Counted from the first letter of the stretch, positions 8,276 through 15,591 are shown. The stretch is DNA of 15,591 nt from CAYZJD01 sp964478455 (GCA_964478455.1 CAYZJD010000070.1:1-15591); one strand, 5' to 3'. The notes: a model not told the origin generated them from the letters alone. A program made the numbers and translations.

Positions 8276-8379
8276 CGAACGGCGCCGAAAATCAGGGGTG
8301 GGGTGCAATGGCGCGCCATCCCTCATCTTCGGGGAGCGGAATAGCCTTGCCGAGCTATGGAACTCCAGTGCGGTTCCCG

Positions 8380-8385
8380 TACACT
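8380..8385 (+). promoter_or_regulatory. candidate -10 hexamer for the histidine kinase gene
   Basis: TACACT matches TATAAT at four of six positions and lies 20 nt before the TTG start. GAGG at 8391-8394 follows it. A weak -35 (ATGGAA or TGGAAC) sits 16-17 nt upstream. The same hexamer precedes rbsA and the acetamidase gene. Confidence 0.35.
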
Positions 8386-8405
8386 GAAAAGAGGCACATC
8401 CGAGA

Positions 8406-9749
8406 TTGAAGCCCGGCACGCCACAGTCCGCCCAGCAGGTCACGCACCGCAAGATCCTCCGAGTGCTGCTGATCGGATTCACGCTGGTCGTGCTGCTCTT
8501 GCTGACGGCCGCTATTGTGGGCGTCCGCAATATCCGTTCGATTCAGCGGAACGCGGCGACCCTGGTGGACGAGCAGAAGGAGACGGCGGGGCTGATCGCC
8601 GAAATCCAGTGGGAGCAAGAGGCGCTGAATGCGGTCTTTTACAACTTGGCGCGGCATCCGGAACCGATAGATCGCAACAAGATCCTCTCGCAACTGGACA
8701 AGACCGAACAGAACATCGCGCGGCTGGAGAAGGAAACAGACTGGGGCTCCCATGAGAAGCTGTGGTTGGAGTTCAGGCAACCGGCCACGGAGTTCTCCAC
8801 AGAGGCGCGGCGGCTGCTTGCATTAGAGCGCACGCCGACACTCCTCTCGCGCGACCTGTTCCGCCGCCACCAGCAGGTCATCGGGATCATGTCGAAGCTG
8901 GTCTCGTCCAATTACGCGGCGGCCCAAGATGCCCAGCAGGAGATCGACAGCCAGTCACGCCAGCTCGCCACGCAGTCCTTCGTTCTGCTCGGCGGGTGCC
9001 TCTTGCTCGCCCTGCTATTTGCGGTGCTGACGGTGCGGATCACAGCGGCCTTGTTCCGCAAAATGGAGTGGCAGGCGAGCGAGCTGAGCCGTGTCTCCTG
9101 GCACATGTTCCAAAACCAGGAGACGACCGCGCGGCGTTTCTCGCACGAGTTGCACGACGAGCTGGGGCAGTCGCTTACGGCGCTCAAGGCGAACTTGGCC
9201 TCGCTGAAACGGCCGGATGCGCCGGACAAGCGGCTCGACGACAGCATCTCAGTTGTGGATGAAGCGATTCGCAACGTGCGCGAGATGTCCCACCTGCTGC
9301 ATCCCACCATCCTGGATGACTTCGGACTCGATGCCGGCCTGCGATGGCTGGCGGAGCGATTCAACGAGAGAACAGGCATTGAGGTGGATTACGCCTCCGA
9401 CGCACCCCGGCGCCTGCCGGAGGAGACTGAGCGGCATCTGTTCCGCATTGCGCAGGAGGCTCTCACTAACGTTGCGAGGCACTCGGGAGCAAGCTGCGTC
9501 CGGTTGGAATTCAGAAACGCCGGAGGCGCCGCGCGCCTGTCCATCCAGGACGACGGGCAAGGGCTGCCCGTCGTCGCCAACGTGGGCGGCGAGGGTCTGG
9601 GCATGATCGGCATGCGAGCCCGCGCGCGCAGCGCCGGAGGAGAGTTGAACCTGTACTCGCAGCCCGGGCAAGGAGTGAAGGTGGAGGTGTCCGTGCCGGT
9701 CCTCGACAAAGCTCATGCAGAGGAAGATCCGCATCCTGCTCGCCGATGA
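8406..9749 (+). CDS. membrane sensor histidine kinase, NarX/HisKA_3 type
   Basis: This 447-residue protein has TM1 at about 17-40, an extracytoplasmic helical sensor region of about 150 residues, TM2 at about 192-216, a HisKA_3 dimerisation domain and an HATPase_c domain. The phosphoacceptor is H250 in SHELHDELGQSL. The ATP-binding motifs are the N box EALTNVARHS (N355), DDGQGL (382-387) and GLGMIGMRAR (397-406). The sensor region is mostly helical, with no recognisable ligand domain. The start is TTG at 8406 with GAGG 11 nt upstream. The next in-frame GTG, at 8463, would cut into TM1. The 3' end overlaps the response regulator by 35 nt, so the two are translationally linked. The stimulus is unknown. 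It is divergent from the small secreted protein gene. Confidence 0.92.
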   Translation: MKPGTPQSAQQVTHRKILRVLLIGFTLVVLLLLTAAIVGVRNIRSIQRNAATLVDEQKETAGLIAEIQWEQEALNAVFYNLARHPEPIDRNKILSQLDKTEQNIARLEKETDWGSHEKLWLEFRQPATEFSTEARRLLALERTPTLLSRDLFRRHQQVIGIMSKLVSSNYAAAQDAQQEIDSQSRQLATQSFVLLGGCLLLALLFAVLTVRITAALFRKMEWQASELSRVSWHMFQNQETTARRFSHELHDELGQSLTALKANLASLKRPDAPDKRLDDSISVVDEAIRNVREMSHLLHPTILDDFGLDAGLRWLAERFNERTGIEVDYASDAPRRLPEETERHLFRIAQEALTNVARHSGASCVRLEFRNAGGAARLSIQDDGQGLPVVANVGGEGLGMIGMRARARSAGGELNLYSQPGQGVKVEVSVPVLDKAHAEEDPHPARR

Positions 9750-10353
9750 CCACGCGGTCGTGAGGCAGGGCTTCCGGCTCATCCTCGAGGCGCAGCCGGA
9801 TCTGGAGATTGTCGGCGAAGCCTCGAACGGCCGCGAGGCAGCGGAGCTGGCTGCGCGCTTGAGACCCGACGTGGTGGTGATGGATGTGGCCATGCCCGAA
9901 CTCAGCGGCATCGAAGCCACGCGGCGCCTCGGCGTGGAATCGCCGCGCACGCGGGTGCTGGCCCTCAGCATGCATAAGGACTCCGTCTACGTCCGCGAGA
10001 TCTTGCGCGCCGGAGCCAGGGGCTACCTCCTCAAGGACGCCATCGACCGCGACCTGGTCGCAGCGATACGCGCCGTCGCCAGAGGCGAGGGGTACCTCAG
10101 TCCCGCTGTTTCCGATGCCGTGCTGAGTGACTACCGGCGTCATGTCACCGACCCTTTGGACCTGCTGACAAGCCGGGAGCGGGAGGTCCTGCAACTGATC
10201 GCCGAGGGCAAGACGAACAAAGAGATCGCTAATCTGCTCAAGCTCAGCGTCTATACGGTGGACTCCCACCGCGGGCGCATCATGGAGAAGCTCAACGTGC
10301 ACACCACGAGCGACCTGGTGCGCTTTGCGATGCGCAAGGGGCTGATCGATTGA
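9715..10353 (+). CDS. response regulator, NarL/LuxR family
   Basis: This 212-residue protein has a receiver domain (1-120) and a C-terminal LuxR-type helix-turn-helix (about 147-210). The acidic pocket is D11-D12, the phosphorylation site is D57 in VVVMDVAMP, the switch serine is in ALSMH (S84) and the conserved lysine is in LLKDA (K107). The DNA-binding part shows LTSREREVLQLIAEGKTNKEIA and the recognition-helix pattern SVYTVDSHRGRIMEKL. The ATG at 9715 lies inside the kinase gene with no separate ribosome binding site, as expected for coupled translation. It is the cognate partner of the upstream kinase. It ends 30 nt before the convergent permease gene, and no clear terminator lies between them. 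Confidence 0.95.
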   Translation: MQRKIRILLADDHAVVRQGFRLILEAQPDLEIVGEASNGREAAELAARLRPDVVVMDVAMPELSGIEATRRLGVESPRTRVLALSMHKDSVYVREILRAGARGYLLKDAIDRDLVAAIRAVARGEGYLSPAVSDAVLSDYRRHVTDPLDLLTSREREVLQLIAEGKTNKEIANLLKLSVYTVDSHRGRIMEKLNVHTTSDLVRFAMRKGLID

Positions 10354-10383
10354 TCGCGGAGCCGCGCCCCTCTCGACAGCGCG

Positions 10384-11310
10384 TCAGGAAGCCGACAGTT
10401 TCCGTTTCCGCAGCTCATCTACCGTGACCGCCAGGATGATGACGGCGCCGATGATCGCCTGCTGGAGGTAGGGCGAGATTCCCAGCAGGTCGCTGCCGTT
10501 CGACAGCAGACCCATGATGAACGCGCCGATCAGCGTGCCGATAACGCTGCCTTCGCCACCGCGCAGGCTGCCGCCGCCGATGACCACGGCGGCGATCACC
10601 TGCAATTCGTAGCCCTGGCCGGCGGTCGGCTGTCCGGTCATGAGGCGGGACGCTTCGATCATCCCGGCCAGTCCCGTCAGCATTCCGCAAATGGCGTACA
10701 CGGCAGTGGTGTGGAACGCTACCGGGATGCCGGAGTAAAACGCGGCCTCCGGGTTGCTCCCGATGGCGAACGCATAACGGCCGAGCCGCGTGTATTCGAG
10801 CAGAAAGTGCGTGATCGCGGCGCAGGCCACCAGGATCCACAACACGAACGGCACGCCGAGCAGGTTGCCCTCGCCGAGATAGGAGAACTGCTGCGGGATC
10901 TTGTGGACGGGCAAGCCGTTGGAAATGATGAGAGCCAGGCCGCGCACAATGCCGAGCGTGCCGAGCGTGACGATGAACGGCGCGATCCCGAGCCGGGTGG
11001 TGAGAAAGCCGTTGGCGAAGCCCCAGAACAACCCCGCGAGAATGCCGATAGCGACGCCGGCGCCGATGGGATAGCCGCGTTCCATGGCCATCGTTCCCAG
11101 CAAACCGCCCATGGCGAGAATCGCGCCCACGGAGAGGTCGATGCCGCCGGCGATGATGACCATCGTCATACCGAGAGCCATGATGTTGATCACCGCCGTC
11201 TGCCGGACGACGCTCGAAAGGTTGGTCTTCGTCAGGAAGTGCGGCGAGGCGATCGACAGCGCGACGAACAGAACGATCAGGCTCAAGGCAGGGAGTAGCC
11301 GCTGGATCAT
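10384..11310 (-). CDS. sugar ABC transporter permease, RbsC type
   Basis: This 308-residue integral membrane protein of the BPD_transp_2 (ribose/xylose/galactose) permease family has about eight to ten helices. Characteristic segments are MTMVIIAGGIDLSVGAI (49-65), FIVTLGTLGIVRG, GRYAFAIGSNPEAAFYSGI (the coupling loop to the ATPase) and VIGGGSLRGGEGSVIGTLIGA. The length is normal. The start codon overlaps the rbsA-like stop by 4 nt (ATGA), with AGGAGA 10 nt upstream inside that gene. The sugar is not predictable from the permease alone; ribose, rhamnose or another monosaccharide would fit. It forms the channel with the ATPase encoded just upstream. No periplasmic binding protein gene follows, because the next gene is convergent. 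Confidence 0.93.
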   Translation of the reverse strand: MIQRLLPALSLIVLFVALSIASPHFLTKTNLSSVVRQTAVINIMALGMTMVIIAGGIDLSVGAILAMGGLLGTMAMERGYPIGAGVAIGILAGLFWGFANGFLTTRLGIAPFIVTLGTLGIVRGLALIISNGLPVHKIPQQFSYLGEGNLLGVPFVLWILVACAAITHFLLEYTRLGRYAFAIGSNPEAAFYSGIPVAFHTTAVYAICGMLTGLAGMIEASRLMTGQPTAGQGYELQVIAAVVIGGGSLRGGEGSVIGTLIGAFIMGLLSNGSDLLGISPYLQQAIIGAVIILAVTVDELRKRKLSAS

Positions 11311-12818
11311 CGCTCTGAACTCTCCTGTTGTTGCTGTGAGGCTTCATCAAGCGCGGCGTACCGCATGATCTGTTCCTGTGTTGTCCGGCCGGGCAGCTCG
11401 CCGGTGAGGCGGCCCTGGCGCATGACCAGGATGCGGTCGGCCACCTGGATCAGCTCCGGCATCTCCGAACTGACCATAAGAATGGCCGCGCCGGAGCGGG
11501 CCAGCCCGTCCATCAGCTCGAACACTTCCGCCTTGGCGCCGACGTCGATGCCGCGCGTGGGCTCGTCGAACAAAAACACGCGGGCGTTGCGGAGCAGCCA
11601 CTTGCCGATCACGACCTTCTGCTGGTTGCCGCCGCTGAGCCGGCCCACGAGCTGGCGTCCCGACTCGGCGCGGATCCGGAGCCGCTGGACGTAGGTCGAG
11701 ACGGCGCGCTTTTCGGCCGCCGGCCGGAGGATGCCGAAACGGCTCACCGAGGCCAGGTTCGCGTGCGTGAGATTCTGGGCAACCGGCAGCAGCACGGCCA
11801 GGCCGTTCCTCTGGCGGTCCTCGGGGATCAGGGCCATGCCCGCGGCGACGGCCTCGCGCGGCGATTGAATCCGCAGCTCTCGCCCGCAGACCAGGACCCG
11901 GCCGGAATCCGCCGGATCGAGTCCGAACAACGCGCGGCATAACTCGGTGCGGCCGGCCCCGACCAGACCGGCCAGCCCGACAATCTCGCCGGCCCGCAGC
12001 GAGAAGCCGATCTCGCGCAGGACCGGCCGGCGGCTGAGATTCTCCACCCGCAGCAATTCCTCGCCGGGAGGCTGAGGCGAGCGCTCATAGATCGTGGTCA
12101 CCTCCCGTCCGACCATGGACCGGATAATCTGGTCCGTCGAGATCTCGGCCAGCGGGCCGGCGTGAACGGTCTCGCCGTCCCGCAGGATCGTGACGCGATC
12201 GCCGACGGCGCGCAACTCCTCAAGCCGGTGAGTGATGTAGATGACGCCGAGGTTCCGCTCGCGCAGGCGCTGCACGATGCGGAACACTTCCTGTGTTTCG
12301 GATTCCGAGAGCGAGGAAGTCGGCTCGTCGAAGATCAGCAGGCTCGAGCCGTGGCAGATGGCGCGGCAGATCTCCACAAGCTGCTTACCGGCTGGACTCA
12401 GGCGCTCGACGCGCCAGTCCGCCTGAAGCGGGAAGCGATGCTCCTCGATGAGCCGCGCGGCCCGCTGCATCATGCGGCGGCGGTTGACCCAGCCGAGGGG
12501 CAGGCGCTCCTCGCGGCCGAGGAAAATGTTCTCGGCCACGGAAAGGTGCGGGGCGAGCAGGGACTCCTGGTGCACCATGGCGATGCCGATGGCGGCCGCC
12601 TCGGCCGGCTTGCGAAGCCGCACCTCGCGCCCTTGCCAGCGCATCGCGCCGCCGTCCCGCTCGAGCATGCCGGCGACGATTTTAACCAGCGTGGATTTGC
12701 CAGCGCCGTTCTCGCCGAGCAGCAGATGCACCTCGCCGGCGTTGACCGCAAGGTCGCCCCGGCGCAGCGCGGCGATGCCGCCGAAGCGTTTCTGGATCCC
12801 GGCGAGCTGCAACAGCAT
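11307..12818 (-). CDS. sugar ABC transporter ATP-binding protein, RbsA type (two nucleotide-binding domains)
   Basis: This 503-residue protein has two fused ATPase domains, as in RbsA, MglA and XylG. Domain 1 has Walker A GENGAGKST (35-43), the Q-loop HQES (Q84), Walker B LLIFDEPTSSL (160-170) and the switch YITHRLEE. Its signature is altered to LSPAGKQLVEI. Domain 2 has the typical degenerate Walker A GLVGAGRTE (R in place of K), IPEDRQRNGL, the full signature LSGGNQQK (394-401), Walker B VFLFDEPTRGIDVG and VSSEMPE. The asymmetric motifs are normal for this family. The C-terminus is glutamine-rich (QQQQ). No ribosome binding site precedes the ATG. A TACACT hexamer lies only 9 nt upstream of the start. 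The gene follows dnaB after a GC hairpin and precedes the permease, with which it overlaps by 4 nt. Confidence 0.94.
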   Translation of the reverse strand: MLLQLAGIQKRFGGIAALRRGDLAVNAGEVHLLLGENGAGKSTLVKIVAGMLERDGGAMRWQGREVRLRKPAEAAAIGIAMVHQESLLAPHLSVAENIFLGREERLPLGWVNRRRMMQRAARLIEEHRFPLQADWRVERLSPAGKQLVEICRAICHGSSLLIFDEPTSSLSESETQEVFRIVQRLRERNLGVIYITHRLEELRAVGDRVTILRDGETVHAGPLAEISTDQIIRSMVGREVTTIYERSPQPPGEELLRVENLSRRPVLREIGFSLRAGEIVGLAGLVGAGRTELCRALFGLDPADSGRVLVCGRELRIQSPREAVAAGMALIPEDRQRNGLAVLLPVAQNLTHANLASVSRFGILRPAAEKRAVSTYVQRLRIRAESGRQLVGRLSGGNQQKVVIGKWLLRNARVFLFDEPTRGIDVGAKAEVFELMDGLARSGAAILMVSSEMPELIQVADRILVMRQGRLTGELPGRTTQEQIMRYAALDEASQQQQESSER

Positions 12819-12827
12819 CGGAACGAC

Positions 12828-12833
12828 AGTGTA
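12828..12833 (-). promoter_or_regulatory. candidate -10 hexamer close to the rbsA-like start
   Basis: Read on the - strand this is TACACT, preceded by GT, ending 9 nt before the ATG. A start of transcription about 6-8 nt downstream would leave almost no leader, which fits the lack of a ribosome binding site. The -35 region is poor, so this is tentative. Confidence 0.3.
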
Positions 12834-12869
12834 ACAGGTCGAGGGCGGCCATTCGGCCGGACCAAGGAT

Positions 12870-12887
12870 GGCCGGGCGCCGCCGGCC
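12870..12887 (-). terminator. GC-rich hairpin after dnaB, terminator-like without a U tract
   Basis: GGCCGG (12870-12875) pairs with CCGGCC (12882-12887) around a 6-nt loop, starting 2 nt after the dnaB stop codon. A second inverted repeat, GGCCAT (12847-12852) with ATGGCC (12868-12873), overlaps it and could form an alternative fold. No run of T follows, so intrinsic termination is uncertain. It could separate dnaB from the transporter genes. Confidence 0.35.
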
Positions 12888-12889
12888 TG

Positions 12890-14263
12890 CTACCCTTCTT
12901 CCGGCGCCGGCTCTTCGCCAAGGTCGGCCAGGCGGTTCTCGAACTTGGTCAGGTGATGGAGAAAAACGAGCTGGATCTTGCCGGTCGGGCCGTTGCGCTG
13001 CTTGGCGAGAAGCAGCTCGGCCACCCCGCGCAGATCCTCTCGCTCCGGCTTGTAGACTTCCTCGCGGAAGATGAAGGCAACCACGTCGGCATCCTGCTCG
13101 ATGGATCCAGACTCACGAAGGTCGCTGAGTTGCGGCCGGTGGTCCCCCGGGCGGTTCTCCGGCGCGCGGCTCAACTGCGAGAGCACGAGCATCGGAACGT
13201 CCAGTTCCTTGGCGAGCAGCTTCAGGCCCCGCGAGAGCGCGCTGATTTCCTGCACCCGGTTTTCGAAGCGGCCGCGCCCGCTCATCAACTGGAGATAATC
13301 GAGCACCACCAGGCCGAGGGGCCGCTCCGACCGGAGGCGGAGCAGCTTGGCGTGCATGTCCATCAGGTTCGAGCCGGAAGTGTCATCGATGAACAGCGGC
13401 GCCTCCACGAGTTCGTTGGCCGCCGCCTGAAGCCGCCGGCGCTCCTCGTGCCCGAGGAAACCGAGCCGGAACCGCTGGCTGTCCACCCGGGCGCTGGAGC
13501 ACAACAAGCGCGTGAGCAGCGATTCCTTGGACATTTCGAGCGAGAAGACGGCCACGGTCTTCTGAAGGCGCGCTGCCGCATGCTGCGCGATGTTGAGCGC
13601 AAGCGCCGTTTTGCCCATGGAGGGGCGGCCGGCCACGATCACCAGTTCGCCTGGGTGCAGGCCCCCGGTCATCTCGTCGAACCGCTTGAAGCCGGTGCTG
13701 AGCCCGCGGACGCGCTGGCTTGGATCGAGAAAGGCGTTAATGCCCCCCTGATACTGGTCGATGATCTCGCCGGGCGTGGCCAGGCCGGCTTTGGCGTTGG
13801 ATTCGCCGAGCCTGAGCAGGGACTCTTCGGCGCTCGCCAGGATGTCTTGTGGTTCCTCCTCGCCCAGCACACAGCGGTCGATGGTCTGCTGCGACACGAG
13901 GATGAGGTGGCGGAGGATGGACTTGTCCTTGACGATCCGCGCGTAGCTGTCCAGGTTATGGATGTGGGGCAGCCCGTCGTCAAGCGAAACCAGGTAGCTC
14001 AAGCCGTCCACCGATTCGAGCTGGCCGTGCTTCATCAGCTCGTTGGCGACGGTGACGCGGTCGATCTTCTCGCTGCGGCCGTGCAGATCGGCCATCCGCT
14101 GGAAAATACGCCGGTGCTTCTCCAGGCTGAAGTCGCCGGCCTCGACAGTGGACGCCACCTGGACAAACTGCGAGTCGTCCAGCAGAATCGAACCAAGCAC
14201 GTAGCGCTCGGCGTCCAGGTTGGCGGGCAGCCCCTTCTGGAGGGCCGCGTCAGTGGTGGCCAT
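12890..14263 (-). CDS. dnaB: replicative DNA helicase
   Basis: This 457-residue hexameric 5'-3' helicase opens the replication fork and works with DnaG primase. An N-terminal DnaB domain (about 12-115) carries LDAERYVLGSILLD. A linker leads into the RecA-like C-terminal ATPase (about 180-445). Motifs seen are Walker A GRPSMGKTA (212-220), FSLEMS (240-245), Walker B VVLDYLQLM (319-327), LSQLSR (361-366), RESGSIEQDADVV (383-395) and the arginine-finger region KQRNGPTG (421-428). The length is close to E. coli DnaB (471). I chose the ATG at 14263 over a TTG at 14308 because MATTD then leads into the domain at normal spacing, although no ribosome binding site is visible. A strong candidate promoter lies about 200 nt upstream, leaving a long leader. 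Confidence 0.96.
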   Translation of the reverse strand: MATTDAALQKGLPANLDAERYVLGSILLDDSQFVQVASTVEAGDFSLEKHRRIFQRMADLHGRSEKIDRVTVANELMKHGQLESVDGLSYLVSLDDGLPHIHNLDSYARIVKDKSILRHLILVSQQTIDRCVLGEEEPQDILASAEESLLRLGESNAKAGLATPGEIIDQYQGGINAFLDPSQRVRGLSTGFKRFDEMTGGLHPGELVIVAGRPSMGKTALALNIAQHAAARLQKTVAVFSLEMSKESLLTRLLCSSARVDSQRFRLGFLGHEERRRLQAAANELVEAPLFIDDTSGSNLMDMHAKLLRLRSERPLGLVVLDYLQLMSGRGRFENRVQEISALSRGLKLLAKELDVPMLVLSQLSRAPENRPGDHRPQLSDLRESGSIEQDADVVAFIFREEVYKPEREDLRGVAELLLAKQRNGPTGKIQLVFLHHLTKFENRLADLGEEPAPEEG

Positions 14264-14292
14264 AGAAAAACCGCGATCTAGTTTGCGCTCTG

Positions 14293-14331
14293 GAACGGCG
14301 GACGGCAAGAGGCCTTTTCGAGCCGCCGTTC
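14293..14331. promoter_or_regulatory. 9-bp hairpin in the dnaB leader
   Basis: GAACGGCGG (14293-14301) and CCGCCGTTC (14323-14331) are perfect inverted repeats with a 21-nt loop. They lie 30-68 nt before the dnaB start codon. A gene-free stretch of 262 nt (14264-14525) surrounds it. It may be an RNA element of the leader or a terminator of the upstream amidase gene, although no T run follows on either strand. Confidence 0.4.
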
Positions 14332-14469
14332 GTGACGGTTAGCCTCTTCAAAACGGGCCGGAGTTGCGCACACCGGCGCGCTCGCGCAAGTGCTTTTGCG
14401 GCAACGCCTCATCCCGAACCCCGGCCTGATTTCCACAGTTTTTGCGAAAACAAATCACTGCCTGTTTGT

Positions 14470-14498
14470 TTTATACACCAGCGCCGGCGATTTTTCCA
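14470..14498 (-). promoter_or_regulatory. dnaB: candidate sigma70-type promoter for dnaB
   Basis: On the - strand, TGGAAA (14493-14498) and TATAAA (14470-14475) are separated by exactly 17 nt. They match TTGACA at four of six positions and TATAAT at five of six. The block lies in a conspicuously AT-rich island in otherwise GC-rich DNA. A start near 14463 would give a leader of about 200 nt before dnaB. Two DnaA-box-like 9-mers lie within it: TTATACACC at 14471-14479 and ATTTCCACA at 14429-14437. Confidence 0.5.
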
Positions 14499-14525
14499 GA
14501 GGGTTGAGGGCGCGCCCTCGCCGCT

Positions 14526-15539
14526 TCACCGCGTGGCGTGAAAGAGCGACTTGGGGATCATGGCATGGATCCCCTTCTTGCCGTCCACCACCTGGGTCAC
14601 GTGGAAGTCGGCGGCGGCGCTGGCGAGCATGTAGGCGTCGTCTCGCGTGAGGCCCTTGGCCTCGACCAGCCAGTCGATCAGCTCGCGTCCTGCCGCCTTG
14701 GCCGCCTCGTCGAGGTCCTCGTGCATCCCCATGGCGATCAGATGCGTAGGCGTCTCGGCCCGCGGCCAGCGAAGGCGCAGGTCCTTCCGCACGATGAACT
14801 GGAACGTTCCGTTAAGGACCGTTTCCAGGGCCGCCAGGCAGACTTCGCCGTCGCCCTGTGCGGCATGCGCGTCGCCCACCTGGAACAGGGCGCCCTTCGC
14901 GTGCACGGGCATGTACAGCGTCGTGCCGGCAACCAGCTCTTTGTTGTCCAGATTGCCTGTGTGGACCCACGGCGCCATTGAACTCACCCGGCCCGTGAGG
15001 GCGGGCGGCGCCACCGCCAGCAGCCCGAAGAACGGGCGGAGTGGAACTTCGACCCCTTTGCTGAACAGAGCAACTTTTCTCCCCAAGTCGAGCCGGACCA
15101 GCTTCGCCCGCGCATACGGAAAATCTTCCGGCAGGAGTCCCTGTCCCGGCCGGAAAATTTGGTAGGCGTAAGGAACCACCAGCTCGATGGCGCGAATGCG
15201 CACTTCGAGCGTATCGCTCGGTTCAGCGCCCTCCACGTACACCGGCCCGGTGACCGGATGCGGCCCCGGTCCGCGTTCGGTGACCCTGGCGTGAATCTCG
15301 CGATCGACAGCCCGGACTTCCGCCGGCGGCAGGCCTACTTCCGCCAGCATTTCGGGGCTGGCGATCATCGCGCTTTCGATCTTCACGATGTCGCCGGACT
15401 TGATCCTCAAAACCGGTGGCGTGGAAGCGTCGTGGTATCCCCAGACCACGGTTTTCGGAGACGCCTTCAGTTCATGTGTCTGCTGAGCCATCGTGTGGCC
15501 CGCCGAAAGACAAGCGAACAGCAGGAGAACCCATTTCAT
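14526..15539 (-). CDS. secreted acetamidase/formamidase family protein
   Basis: This 337-residue protein of the FmdA/AmdA family hydrolyses short amides to ammonia and a carboxylate. The hallmark GDAHAAQGDGEV (222-233) is intact. HPVTGPVYVEGAEPSDTLEV (94-113) and GNLDNKEL (195-202) also fit. Unlike the typical cytoplasmic enzymes it has a signal peptide: MKW, a hydrophobic run, and TMAQQ with likely cleavage around residue 18. The mature enzyme is therefore probably exported, perhaps to use extracellular amides as a nitrogen source. The ATG at 15539 was chosen because it begins the signal peptide; the longer frame to 15578 adds 13 non-signal residues. No ribosome binding site is visible. A TTGCCG-N18-TACACT promoter ends 9 nt before the ATG. 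Confidence 0.9.
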   Translation of the reverse strand: MKWVLLLFACLSAGHTMAQQTHELKASPKTVVWGYHDASTPPVLRIKSGDIVKIESAMIASPEMLAEVGLPPAEVRAVDREIHARVTERGPGPHPVTGPVYVEGAEPSDTLEVRIRAIELVVPYAYQIFRPGQGLLPEDFPYARAKLVRLDLGRKVALFSKGVEVPLRPFFGLLAVAPPALTGRVSSMAPWVHTGNLDNKELVAGTTLYMPVHAKGALFQVGDAHAAQGDGEVCLAALETVLNGTFQFIVRKDLRLRWPRAETPTHLIAMGMHEDLDEAAKAAGRELIDWLVEAKGLTRDDAYMLASAAADFHVTQVVDGKKGIHAMIPKSLFHATR

Positions 15540-15548
15540 GGTGGGTGT

Positions 15549-15578
15549 AGTGTAACCGGAGCAGGCGGCGGGCGGCAA
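15549..15578 (-). promoter_or_regulatory. candidate promoter of the secreted amidase gene, near-leaderless
   Basis: On the - strand, TTGCCG (15573-15578) and TACACT (15549-15554) are separated by 18 nt. Each matches its sigma70 hexamer at four of six positions. The -10 box ends 9 nt before the ATG, so the transcript would carry only a few leader bases. Confidence 0.45.
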
Positions 15579-15591
15579 GAGGATGGCGCCG

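Noticed and set aside
10350..10384. possible bidirectional terminator between the response regulator and permease genes
   Set aside because: Only a 4-bp CGCG stem is possible, with no T run.
12953..14281. 442-codon open frame opposite dnaB
   Set aside because: It is a shadow of dnaB; its protein has no recognisable motif.
15045..15062. GACCCCTTT resembling the hairpin repeat end
   Set aside because: It is shorter than the repeat, lies inside the amidase coding sequence and has no partner arm.

Overview
This is a GC-rich bacterial chromosome segment with ordinary dense gene packing. It holds fourteen intact protein genes and one broken one. I found no rRNA, tRNA, CRISPR array, phage gene or transposase. 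The gene mix suggests a soil-type, possibly acidobacterial (Solibacter/Bryobacter-like) heterotroph: a GAF-GAF-SpoIIE phosphatase, an HDOD protein, NarL-type two-component control, rhamnose mutarotase, a ribose-type ABC importer, and a DeoC with a microcompartment-style N-terminus. That placement is inference from gene content and base composition, because there is no marker gene that fixes the phylum.

Left part (1-3170). An HDOD signalling protein and a small three-helix membrane protein lie on the + strand. They converge on a two-gene - strand unit: L-rhamnose mutarotase (rhaM), then a creatinase/aminopeptidase-fold protein whose metal ligands appear to be lost. Upstream of rhaM is a large imperfect hairpin (3064-3151) with 25-nt arms ending in CTGACCCCTTTT. 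A partial copy of the same terminal motif lies at the left edge of the window.

Middle-left (3171-7121). A tight - strand operon runs deoC, then the GAF-GAF-SpoIIE phosphatase, then lysA. The gaps are 10 nt and 0 nt (TGAATG). DeoC has an N-terminal extension of about 80 residues, with a short amphipathic helix and a four-cysteine cluster.

Centre (7178-10353). The remains of a flippase-like (lysylphosphatidylglycerol synthase TM-type) membrane protein come first. Then a 58-residue secreted lysine-rich protein is divergent from a HisKA_3 histidine kinase, which overlaps its LuxR/NarL-type response regulator.

Right part (10384-15591). All genes are on the - strand: a periplasmic-amidase-like acetamidase/formamidase, replicative helicase dnaB with a long AT-rich leader, then an rbsA-rbsC importer pair with no substrate-binding protein gene. 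Several genes (kinase, rbsA, acetamidase) have a TACACT -10-like hexamer just upstream. For rbsA and the amidase it lies so close to the start codon that leaderless or near-leaderless mRNAs are plausible.

No complete new system is visible. The best leads are the DeoC extension, the metal-ligand-depleted M24 protein coupled to rhaM, the hairpin repeat, and the dnaB leader.
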